Assembly (NCBI GenBank): GCA_964632795.1
Contig: CAZWEZ010000050.1
Location: 1-25,835 of the forward strand
Origin: CAZWEZ01 sp964632795
Lineage (GTDB): Bacteria > Pseudomonadota > Alphaproteobacteria > Rhodospirillales > 2-02-FULL-58-16
Reading direction: 5' to 3'
DNA length: 25,835 nt
The translations under genes and the position numbers were made by a program. This document shows positions 1 through 7,531 of this stretch, piece by piece; positions within the stretch are counted from its first letter, which is position 1, and every line of letters starts with the position of its first letter. The notes below the pieces were generated by a model. The model was not told where the DNA came from. It made no database searches and saw nothing but the letters and a program-made list of their open reading frames with translations.

Positions 1-7
1 CGGCGGC

Positions 8-52
8 ACGCCGAGGCGATCTCTATGGGTCATTATCAGTGCCCCTTGGTAT
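8..52 (-). repeat. Dispersed intergenic repeat, copy 1 (inverted relative to the copy at the far end)
   Basis: These 45 bases are the exact reverse complement of 25783-25827. On the minus strand the element reads ATACCAAGGGGCACTGATAA, then TGACCCAT and GATCGC. The last codons and stop of the KdsC-type gene lie inside it. Related but diverged copies lie at 11261-11280, at both ends of the element at 23214-23487, and at 24388-24436. Confidence 0.85.
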
Positions 53-569
53 AAGACAACCCTGCGCGGGCCTTCATCAGAAGGTCGCAGATCTCGCGCA
101 CGGCGCCTTCGCCGCCCTTCCTGTCGGTCGTCATGACGGCGGCCTCATGGGCTTCGGGTACGGCGTCGGCGACGGTCAGCGGACAGCCGACGGCCCGCAT
201 TACCGCCAGATCGTTGACGTCGTCGCCGACATGGGCAACCTCGGCGAGGTCGATCCCCAGCTCCTTGCACAGCGCCGACAGCGTTGCCAGCTTGTCCTCG
301 ACGCCGCTGAACACGTGCTCCAGGCCGAGGTCCTGGCCGCGCTTGAGGATGGTCGGCGCGGCGCCGGCCGAGATCACGGCGACCTCGATCCCGCTCTCGC
401 GGAGCCGCTTCAGGCCCATCCCGTCCTTGACGTTGAACTTGCGGAGCAGGCGGCCGTCCTCGGTGTAGTAGAGGCCGCCGTCGGTCAGCACCCCGTCGAC
501 GTCCACCGACAGCAGCCTGACCTTCCCGAGGCGCTTCAACAGCCCGGCGGGGATATGGCGAGCCGTCAC
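36..569 (-). CDS. kdsC: KdsC-type HAD phosphatase (3-deoxy-D-manno-octulosonate 8-phosphate phosphatase family)
   Basis: A 177-residue HAD-superfamily phosphatase. The family removes phosphate from KDO-8-phosphate in the cytoplasm during lipopolysaccharide core synthesis. The nucleophile motif is DVDGVLTDG (Asp23 and Asp25), followed by the family-typical VKDGMGLKRL stretch and the metal motif GDDVNDL; length is normal for KdsC. I start it at GTG 569 because this GTGA overlaps the stop of the upstream GGDEF-EAL gene, implying translational coupling; a longer start at 656 only runs inside that gene. Two oddities: the usual Gly-Arg after the second core strand is Ala-Gly (ISAGAA), and the C-terminal GGRGAVRE is GGEGAVRE, so the substrate could be another nonulosonate or sugar phosphate. 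The last residues (YTKGH) and the stop are encoded by the dispersed repeat at 8-52. Family is sure, exact substrate less so. Confidence 0.85.
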   Translation of the reverse strand: MTARHIPAGLLKRLGKVRLLSVDVDGVLTDGGLYYTEDGRLLRKFNVKDGMGLKRLRESGIEVAVISAGAAPTILKRGQDLGLEHVFSGVEDKLATLSALCKELGIDLAEVAHVGDDVNDLAVMRAVGCPLTVADAVPEAHEAAVMTTDRKGGEGAVREICDLLMKARAGLSYTKGH

Positions 570-2428
570 AGCCGCCGCTTCTCGCGGATCACGACCTCGA
601 CCTCGTCGGCCGGCAACGGCTTGCAGAAGAAGAAGCCCTGGATCGCGTCGCACCACTGCTGGCGGAGGAAGGCCAGTTGCGCCTGCTCCTCGACCCCTTC
701 GGCGGTCACCTTGAGACCCAGGCTCTGGCCGATGGCGATGACCGCGGCGGCCAGCCTGGCGCCGCCGCCGCCGATGTCGGCGATGAACGAGCGGTCGATC
801 TTGATCGAATCGAGGGGAAAGTTCCTCAGGTAGTTGAGCGACGAATAGCCGGTGCCGAAGTCGTCGGCGGCGAGGTGGACGCCCATCTCGCGGATCCGGC
901 GCAGGGTGGCGATGGCCTCGTCGGCCTTCTCCATCAACGAGCTCTCGGTAATCTCCAACTCCAGGAACTCCGGCGCCAGCCCGGTTTCATCGAGGATCGC
1001 CACGACGTCCGCCAGCAGGTCGTTCTTCGACAACTGGTGGGCCGAAATGTTGACCGCCATCACCATCGGCTTCATCCCCGCATCCTGCCACGCCCTGGCC
1101 TGGGCGGTGGCGGCCCTGAGCACCCACTGGCCGATGGGAACGATGAGGCCGGTCTCCTCGGCCAGGGGAATGAAGGTGGCTGGCTGGATCAGCCCCTCTT
1201 CGGGGCATTGCCAGCGCACCAGCGCCTCCACGCCGACGATCCGGCCTCTCCTCAGCTCCACCTTGGGCTGGTAATGGAGGACCAGCTCGTCGCGGTCCAG
1301 GGCCCGGCGCAGCCTGTTTTCCAGGCTGAGGCGCTTCCTCGCCCGGATGTTCATGTCTTCGGTGAAGAACTGATACGTGCCCCGGCCGCGCTCCTTGGCG
1401 TGAAAGGACGCGGCGTCGGCGTTGCGGATGAGATCGGCGACGTTCTCCCCGTCGTCGGGATAGAGGGCGATGCCGATGCTGGTGGTGAGCACGATGTCGT
1501 GGGCGTGCCCTTTCAGCACGTACGGCTTGGAGACCGCTTCCAGCAGCCGCCGGGAAACCATGGTTGTCTCCTCGGCCGAGGTGATCTGGGGCAGGATGAC
1601 CAGGAACTCGTTGCCGCCGAGACGGCCGATGGTGTCGCGGTCCCTGAGACAGGTCTTCATCCGGCGCGCCATCTCGATCAGCAGGACGTCGCCGGCGCCG
1701 TGGCCGAGGCTGTCGTTGACGATCTTGAAGTTGTCCAGGTTCAGAAACAGGATGCCCACCTGTTCCTTGCCGTGGGCGGCCTGCGACAGGGCCTGGTGAA
1801 CGCGGTCCTGGAGCAGTCTCCGGTTGGGCAGTTCGGTCAGCACGTCGTGGTTGGCCTGGAAGTCGATGCGCTCCTCGTCCTGCTTGCGCCGGGTGACGTC
1901 GCTGAACACGGCGACGTACTGCTCGACCTCGCCGTCGCGGCCCCTGAGGGCGACGATCGACAGCCACTCGGGAAACACCTCGCCGTCCTTGCGGCGGTTC
2001 CAGATTTCGCCTTCCCACCTGCCGTTCCGATCGAGGTCCTCCCACATCGACTCGTAGAACCGCTCGTCGTGGCGCCCCGAGTTGAGGAAGCTGGGGTCCT
2101 TGCCGATGACCTCCTCGGGGGCGTAGCCGGTGATCGCCGTGAAGGCCGGATTGACCATCACGATCCGGTTGCCCCCGTCGCTGACCATGATCCCCTCGTT
2201 GACGGTCTCGAGGACCGCGGCGACCATCCGCAACGCCCCGTTGGCCGGCCCCCGGCCGCCGGTCGCGGAATCGGCGTGCGGTCCCGAAAGCACCGCGAGG
2301 TCGAAGCCGAGGCGGGTGGCCTGGGTCTGGAAGAAGTCCTCCCGGAACGGGCTCACGGCCGCCGCCGCGGCGTCGGGCCGGGGAGAACCATCGATCTGGT
2401 GTCGTTTCGGCACTCGCGATCCTAACAC
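566..2428 (-). CDS. PAS-GGDEF-EAL cyclic-di-GMP signalling protein, probable phosphodiesterase
   Basis: A 620-residue soluble protein with no membrane segment. It has a PAS sensor domain (about 67-180, NEGIMVSDGGNRIVMVNPAF), a GGDEF domain (about 190-355) and an EAL domain (about 367-615). The EAL half keeps EALVRW (401-406), ELEITES, DDFGTGYSSL and KIDRSFI, so c-di-GMP hydrolysis is likely. The GGDEF half carries two Asn changes at metal-ligand positions: FLNLDNFK (Asn230) where Asp is usual, and GGNEF (271-275) instead of GGDEF. Cyclase activity is therefore doubtful, and this half may only bind GTP as a regulator. The start used is GTG 2428; an in-frame GTG 15 bases downstream is also possible. 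It overlaps the kdsC-type gene by four bases. Upstream is an AT-rich, palindrome-bearing leader. Confidence 0.93.
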   Translation of the reverse strand: MLGSRVPKRHQIDGSPRPDAAAAAVSPFREDFFQTQATRLGFDLAVLSGPHADSATGGRGPANGALRMVAAVLETVNEGIMVSDGGNRIVMVNPAFTAITGYAPEEVIGKDPSFLNSGRHDERFYESMWEDLDRNGRWEGEIWNRRKDGEVFPEWLSIVALRGRDGEVEQYVAVFSDVTRRKQDEERIDFQANHDVLTELPNRRLLQDRVHQALSQAAHGKEQVGILFLNLDNFKIVNDSLGHGAGDVLLIEMARRMKTCLRDRDTIGRLGGNEFLVILPQITSAEETTMVSRRLLEAVSKPYVLKGHAHDIVLTTSIGIALYPDDGENVADLIRNADAASFHAKERGRGTYQFFTEDMNIRARKRLSLENRLRRALDRDELVLHYQPKVELRRGRIVGVEALVRWQCPEEGLIQPATFIPLAEETGLIVPIGQWVLRAATAQARAWQDAGMKPMVMAVNISAHQLSKNDLLADVVAILDETGLAPEFLELEITESSLMEKADEAIATLRRIREMGVHLAADDFGTGYSSLNYLRNFPLDSIKIDRSFIADIGGGGARLAAAVIAIGQSLGLKVTAEGVEEQAQLAFLRQQWCDAIQGFFFCKPLPADEVEVVIREKRRL

Positions 2429-2464
2429 ACGGCTCGCAGCCGGTCATCCCCGCCACGCCGCAAC

Positions 2465-2565
2465 GCCCGGAAACATAAAAGTTTATGTAAATACTTACTT
2501 TATTTTGTAAGAAATAAAATAATGGTAAAGGAGAGACTTTTATACTATTATATACATGAGGACAA
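2465..2565. promoter_or_regulatory. AT-rich regulatory region with palindromes
   Basis: Composition drops abruptly to strongly AT-rich between a GC-rich gene and the next ORF. It contains a 16-base perfect palindrome at 2473-2488 (ACATAAAAGTTTATGT) and a 5-base stem at 2494-2498/2507-2511. It lies upstream of the GGDEF-EAL gene on the minus strand and of a small candidate gene on the plus strand, so it could carry promoters for either. A purine-rich AAAGGAGAGA at 2526-2535 is not correctly spaced from any plus-strand ATG. Binding of a xenogeneic silencer or MucR-type regulator is only a guess. Confidence 0.4.
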
Positions 2566-2786
2566 TGCAAGCATTACTTATGACGACATTCATGGACACC
2601 GACCGCTATTCCGGCGTCGAGCGCCGCCGCTGCGACAGCGCCTATAAGTCCACCGATGATGCCACTATCAACGCCAAATCCATAGAGAACTACAGATCCC
2701 GTAATTCCAAATACAATAACGTGGGGAAGGAAATGACGATCAGAAAGCAACATCATGGTTGCAAGTCAGCACAAGACTGTGTGTAA
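2556..2786 (+). CDS. Doubtful small hypothetical protein
   Basis: I do not recognise this 76-residue ORF. In its middle (from an internal ATG at 2592, MDTDRYSGVERRRCDSA) codons end mostly in C or G, as in the host genes, although the region is only moderately GC-rich. That argues that this strand is, or was, coding. The Arg-rich SGVERRR segment recalls N-terminal tails of bacterial signalling proteins. There is no well-placed ribosome-binding site, and the C-terminal third loses the codon bias, so it may be a decayed fragment. A 60-residue hydrophobic ORF on the opposite strand (2574-2756) competes for the same bases; see the rejected list. Confidence 0.3.
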   Translation: MRTMQALLMTTFMDTDRYSGVERRRCDSAYKSTDDATINAKSIENYRSRNSKYNNVGKEMTIRKQHHGCKSAQDCV

Positions 2787-2860
2787 CAACCGAGATAGAT
2801 GCTTCATGAGTGGCCGTGGGTGGTGATCTGCGTTTTCGTCTCATGGTGTCGACCTCTTTT

Positions 2861-3169
2861 TCAGGGACGCCAATAATCACGGCTTACGTGTCGGATGTGA
2901 AGGACCTGAACCGTTGATCCTTCCATGGTGAAGAATATACGCCAGCCGTTTCCCCGCCCAAAGAGCAGTTGTCTGATCTCGCAATCGAAGGCCTCGCTTT
3001 CCGGTGCGATGGCGTGTGATTCCGATAGGGTGTCGAGTTCAAGGATTTTGCCCCTGATGCCGTCAAGCCACTTGGCCGCATAGACGGGGTTCTCGGCAAG
3101 ATACCATTCATATGCTTCGCGGATGTTGTGCGCCGCAAAGGGCGTAATGACGATCCGGTAGCGTTTCAT
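2861..3169 (-). CDS. parE: ParE/RelE-superfamily toxin
   Basis: A 102-residue protein of the RelE/ParE toxin fold. It begins with the family pattern of a strand (YRIVITPFAAHNIREAYEWY), then a helical stretch with KWLDGI, and ends with strands GNGWRIFFTMEGSTVQVLHIRHVSRDYW. The Arg-rich C-terminal segment is typical of the family. ParE members poison DNA gyrase and RelE members cleave mRNA; the sequence alone does not decide which. Its ATG overlaps the antitoxin stop (ATGA, 3166-3169), the usual antitoxin-first toxin-antitoxin operon. Codon use is less GC-biased than in the surrounding genes, suggesting acquisition by transfer. Confidence 0.85.
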   Translation of the reverse strand: MKRYRIVITPFAAHNIREAYEWYLAENPVYAAKWLDGIRGKILELDTLSESHAIAPESEAFDCEIRQLLFGRGNGWRIFFTMEGSTVQVLHIRHVSRDYWRP

Positions 3170-3444
3170 GCCTTGGCGGCGCCAAACTTATCAAAGAAGG
3201 CGGACGCCTCGACACCTTGTCCATCGCGGGCTTGATCGAGTCCCTTGCGGATGCCGGCAACGGTTCTGACGAATTCGATCTGATCCTGCACGTCCTGCCA
3301 CGCCTGAGCGTCCATGACGACCAGTTCCGGCTTGCCGTTCACGGTCAGGACGGAGGGCCGCCCGGTCTCCTTGAGGCGAGACATGAAACGTGCCGTATCC
3401 CGTTTGAACTCGGTAAGCGATCTGATGTCCTTGGTGATATCCAT
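3166..3444 (-). CDS. Phd/YefM-type antitoxin
   Basis: A 92-residue antitoxin. The N-terminal Phd/YefM DNA-binding fold is recognisable: DITKDIRSLTEFKRDTARFMSR, then SVLTVNGKPELVVMDAQAW. In this family that part dimerises to bind the operator, and the variable C-terminal helix neutralises the toxin. ATG 3444 has a GAGG about six bases upstream. It overlaps the toxin gene by four bases. Members of this family usually repress their own operon with the toxin as co-repressor, and a matching palindrome lies directly upstream at 3452-3500. Confidence 0.85.
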   Translation of the reverse strand: MDITKDIRSLTEFKRDTARFMSRLKETGRPSVLTVNGKPELVVMDAQAWQDVQDQIEFVRTVAGIRKGLDQARDGQGVEASAFFDKFGAAKA

Positions 3445-3451
3445 GGCAGCC

Positions 3452-3500
3452 TCATCATATACACATCATTTAAGATGCTAATATAGTGTATTATATGATG
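3452..3500 (-). promoter_or_regulatory. Probable operator/promoter of the toxin-antitoxin operon
   Basis: The half-site CATCATATACAC (3453-3464) is matched in inverted orientation by GTGTATTATATGATG (3486-3500), with a shorter CATCAT/GATG pair between. On the minus strand TATAAT lies within the distal half-site, suitable as a -10 box some 45 bases before the antitoxin ATG. Overlap of palindrome and promoter fits Phd-type autorepression. The palindrome is seen; its function is inferred. Confidence 0.55.
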
Positions 3501-3800
3501 TTTGTCGAGTGCGGACCAACAGGCTGCCGGCGACGGGTGGCAAACCGGGGAGATATGGGATAGTCTCGTTCATGGTGAGTTGAAGATATCTCTGTTGCCT
3601 ATGATCTTGTCCAAACACCAAAATCATACTGCATTTCAACAGCTTAATCCACGCTCACCATCCCTTTCACGCCGTCTCGTGAATAATCCGGGCTCGTACT
3701 CTCTAGTCCCGACTTTCATACTTTCTTGTCCTGGCCTACGATGCCGGGGCCGGAGCCCTCCGGCCAAGGACCGAACGTTTTTTATCGAGGAACCCCCGAG
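3501..3800 (+). other. Gene-free leader upstream of glutaryl-CoA dehydrogenase
   Basis: There is no convincing gene here; ORFs covering it lack codon bias. The stretch at 3702-3722 (TAGTCCCGACTTTCATACTT) resembles the diverged repeat on the minus strand at 24416-24436. The segment GTGAATAATCCGGGCTC near 3679-3695 could be an insertion-sequence end, but I cannot confirm this without a search. A promoter for the downstream gene is expected but not clearly identifiable. Confidence 0.4.
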
Positions 3801-4982
<1,182 letters not shown>

Positions 4983-4998
4983 GACTAGGAACCGTCTG

Positions 4999-6123
4999 AT
5001 GAAGATGAAAGCCGCGCTGCTGACCAACATGGGGCTCCCCCATCCCTTCGCCGAGACCCGTCCGGTGGAGATCAAGGAAGTGGAACTGGACCCGCCCGGC
5101 GCCGGCGAGGTCCTGGTCAAGGTGGCCGCCGCCGGGGTCTGCCATTCCGACCTCTCGGTGGTCGAGGGGGTGCGGCCGCGGCCGATGCCGATGGTCCTGG
5201 GCCACGAGGCCTCGGGCGTCGTCGCCGGGGTCGGCCCGGGGGTCGAGGACTTCGCCGAGGGCGACCACGTGGTCTTCGTCTTCGTTCCCGCCTGCGGCGA
5301 ATGCGTACCGTGCAAGGAGGGCCGGCCGGCGCTGTGCGAGCCGGGCATCGCCGCCAACTCCGCCGGCGTCATGATCGACGGCGGGGTCAGGTTGAGCCTC
5401 GACGGCCAGCCGGCCTACCACTTCGCCGGGGTGTCGTGCTTCGCCGAGTACGCGGTGGTCTCGCGAAACTCGCTGATCAAGGTCGATTCCGAGCTCGACC
5501 TGGATGAGATGGCGTTGTTCAGTTGCGCCGTCATCACCGGCGTCGGCGCGGTGATCAACGCCGGCCAGGTGCCGCTCGGCTCGACGGTGGCGGTGGTCGG
5601 CCTGGGCGGGGTCGGCCTGGCCGCCATGCTCGGCGCCAAGGCCGCCGGCGCGCGTATGGTGGTCGGCCTCGACATCCACGACAACAAGCTGGAGATCGGC
5701 CGCCAGCTCGGCGCCGACGCCTGTTTCGACGCCAATGACGACGACGTGGTCGACAAGGTCAAGGAGGCCACCGGCGGGGGCTGCGAGTACGTCATCGAAT
5801 GCGTCGGCAAGGTCGAGGCCATGAACCTGGCCTACAAGATCACCAAGCGCGGCGGGACCACGGTCACCTGCGGCCTGTCCCACCCCGCCACCAGCTTCGA
5901 GGTCCAGCACGTCAACCTGGTCACCGAGGAACGGACCATCAAGGGCAGCTACCTGGGAAGCTGCGTGCCCAAACGCGACATCCCCAGGTACATCAGCCTG
6001 TTCCAGCGCGGCCAATTGCCGGTCGACAAGCTGCTGAGCGAGCGGATCGAACTGGAGGACATCAACGAGGCCTTCGACCGCCTGGCCAAGGCCGAGACCA
6101 TCCGCCAGATCATCACCTTTTAG
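4999..6123 (+). CDS. Zinc-dependent alcohol dehydrogenase
   Basis: A 374-residue medium-chain NAD(P)-dependent alcohol dehydrogenase. The catalytic zinc site appears as GVCHSDL (Cys48) and GHE (His69-Glu70). The structural zinc site has four cysteines in CGECVPCKEG-x-x-x-LC (99, 102, 105, 113), and the cofactor loop is GLGGVG near residue 205. It resembles the S-(hydroxymethyl)glutathione/aryl-alcohol dehydrogenase side of the family, but I cannot assign the substrate. ATG 4999 follows gcdH by 16 bases with TAGGAA upstream, so it is likely in one operon with it and may act on an aldehyde or alcohol in the same catabolic route. The stop codon TAG lies two bases before the MITE-like repeat at 6125. 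Confidence 0.88.
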   Translation: MKMKAALLTNMGLPHPFAETRPVEIKEVELDPPGAGEVLVKVAAAGVCHSDLSVVEGVRPRPMPMVLGHEASGVVAGVGPGVEDFAEGDHVVFVFVPACGECVPCKEGRPALCEPGIAANSAGVMIDGGVRLSLDGQPAYHFAGVSCFAEYAVVSRNSLIKVDSELDLDEMALFSCAVITGVGAVINAGQVPLGSTVAVVGLGGVGLAAMLGAKAAGARMVVGLDIHDNKLEIGRQLGADACFDANDDDVVDKVKEATGGGCEYVIECVGKVEAMNLAYKITKRGGTTVTCGLSHPATSFEVQHVNLVTEERTIKGSYLGSCVPKRDIPRYISLFQRGQLPVDKLLSERIELEDINEAFDRLAKAETIRQIITF

Positions 6124-6124
6124 A

Positions 6125-6246
6125 GCACATCATGCATGCAAGGACCCGCTGGCATCCCTTTGGATTTCAATAGGAACCTCATCCTGAGCAGCCGCGAAGC
6201 GGCGTGTCGAAGGATGGATCGAATGAATCGAATCAATCCGGACCTG
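6125..6246. repeat. MITE-like intergenic element, short variant
   Basis: It starts GCACATCA, contains GGACCCGCTGGCATCC, CCCTTTGGATTTC and the hairpin block CATCCTGAGCAGCCGCGAAG... GTGTCGAAGGATGG (6177-6217), and ends near AATCAATCC. The same order of blocks occurs at 11976-12141, but here the first inverted hairpin arm is missing, which looks like an internal deletion. The palindromic core belongs to a class of small intergenic repeats widespread in alphaproteobacteria. It separates two convergent genes and might also terminate transcription. Confidence 0.75.
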
Positions 6247-6248
6247 GA

Positions 6249-7421
6249 CTAGCGGCCCGGGTCGGCCAACGCCGTCTCGACCAGGGTCGCCCAGAAGCTG
6301 GCGCCGTGGGGCAGGACGTCGTCGTTGAAGTCGTACTTCGGGTTGTGCAGGAGGCGGCCGTCCTCCTGCGGGCCGTTGCCGATCAACAGGTAGCATCCCG
6401 GCTTCTCGCGCTGCATGAAGGCGAAGTCCTCCGCGCCCATGGTCGGCGTCGGCTGGCGGTCGACGTTGGCCTCCCCGGCGACCATGACCGCCGCCCGGGC
6501 CGCGGTCTCGGTCGCCTCCGGGTCGTTGACGGTGGGCGGGTAGCGCCGTTCGTAGCGCATCTCGAGTTTGGCCCCGTGAGCCGCGCAGACGCCCTCGGCG
6601 ATGCGCCTCATGGACGCTTCGACGGCGTCCTGGACCTTAGGGTCAAAGGACCGCGTGGTGCCGCACAGGGTCGCCGTTTCCGGGATCACGTTCCAGGTAT
6701 CGCCGGCATGGAACTGGGTCACGGTGACCACCACCGATTCGAGGGGGCTCACGGTGCGGCTGGCGATCGTCTGCAGGGCGCCGACGATCTCGCAAGAGAC
6801 GACCAGCGGATCGATGGCGAGGTGGGGCATGGCGCCATGCCCCCCACGGCCGCGCACCGTGATCTCGAAGATGTCGAAGGCGGCCATCATCGGCCCCGGC
6901 CTCAGCGCGAAGGTGCCGACCGGCATCCCCGGCCAGTTGTGCATGCCGTAGACGTCGCGCACCGGGAACCTGTCGAACAGCCCTTCGGCGACCATCACCC
7001 GGGCGCCGCCTTCGTTCTCCTCGGCGGGCTGGAAGATGAAGTGGACGGTGCCGCGGAAGCGGCGGGTCTCGGCCAGGTAGCGCGCCGCGCCCAGCAGCAT
7101 CGCGGTATGGCCGTCGTGGCCGCAGGCGTGCATCTTGCCGGGATGGGTGGAGGCGTGGTCGAAGGCGTTGGCCTCGGCGATGTCCAGGGCGTCCATGTCG
7201 GCCCTGAGCCCGATCGCCGGCCCGTCGCCGTTGCTCAACGTCCCCACCACCCCGGTGCCGGCCAGTCCGCGGTCGATTCGGATTCCGAACTCCTCGAGCC
7301 GGGCGGCGACGAAGTCCGAGGTCCGCCGTTCCTCGAAGGCGGTCTCGGGGTGGGCGTGCAGGTCCCGCCGCCAGGCGGTCATGTCGGCGTGGAAGTCGGC
7401 GATGCGGTTGATGACGGGCAT
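6249..7421 (-). CDS. M20 family amidohydrolase (hippurate hydrolase/aminoacylase type)
   Basis: A 390-residue zinc metallohydrolase of the M20D subfamily, which removes acyl groups from N-acyl amino acids. Metal ligands are in place: HACGHDGH (Cys100, His102), QPAEENEGG (Glu134 and Glu135) and MHNWPG (His161). The lid or dimerisation segment GRGGHGAMPHLAIDP and the C-terminal PTMGAEDFAFM follow. No signal peptide is seen, so it is likely cytoplasmic. ATG 7421 has AGAGAGG upstream. It is convergent with the alcohol dehydrogenase and divergent from the cyclase, so it is probably its own transcription unit. The precise substrate cannot be read from the sequence. Confidence 0.9.
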   Translation of the reverse strand: MPVINRIADFHADMTAWRRDLHAHPETAFEERRTSDFVAARLEEFGIRIDRGLAGTGVVGTLSNGDGPAIGLRADMDALDIAEANAFDHASTHPGKMHACGHDGHTAMLLGAARYLAETRRFRGTVHFIFQPAEENEGGARVMVAEGLFDRFPVRDVYGMHNWPGMPVGTFALRPGPMMAAFDIFEITVRGRGGHGAMPHLAIDPLVVSCEIVGALQTIASRTVSPLESVVVTVTQFHAGDTWNVIPETATLCGTTRSFDPKVQDAVEASMRRIAEGVCAAHGAKLEMRYERRYPPTVNDPEATETAARAAVMVAGEANVDRQPTPTMGAEDFAFMQREKPGCYLLIGNGPQEDGRLLHNPKYDFNDDVLPHGASFWATLVETALADPGR

Positions 7422-7531
7422 GGGGGGCCTCTCTCGGTCAAGGAGTCGTCCGAATGACGGGACACGGTCGCAACGGCGGCGATTCTAGCCTATAGTCCCC
7501 ACATCCGGAGGGAAGCTCATAGAGGTGGACC

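Noticed and set aside
987..2570. 527-residue minus-strand ORF with Arg/Pro/Gly-rich product
   Set aside because: It is an out-of-frame shadow of the GGDEF-EAL gene.
2574..2756. 60-residue hydrophobic Gly-rich ORF on the minus strand
   Set aside because: It has no ribosome-binding site and is the exact codon-register antisense of a plus-strand ORF whose third positions show host GC bias, so the hydrophobic reading is probably a mirror effect.
3679..3695. Possible insertion-sequence end (GTGAATAATCCGGGCTC)
   Set aside because: No matching opposite end, transposase fragment or target duplication is visible; it is kept only as a remark.
3726..3800. N-terminal extension of glutaryl-CoA dehydrogenase
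   Set aside because: The extra 25 residues are not conserved in the family, and ATG 3801 has its own ribosome-binding site.
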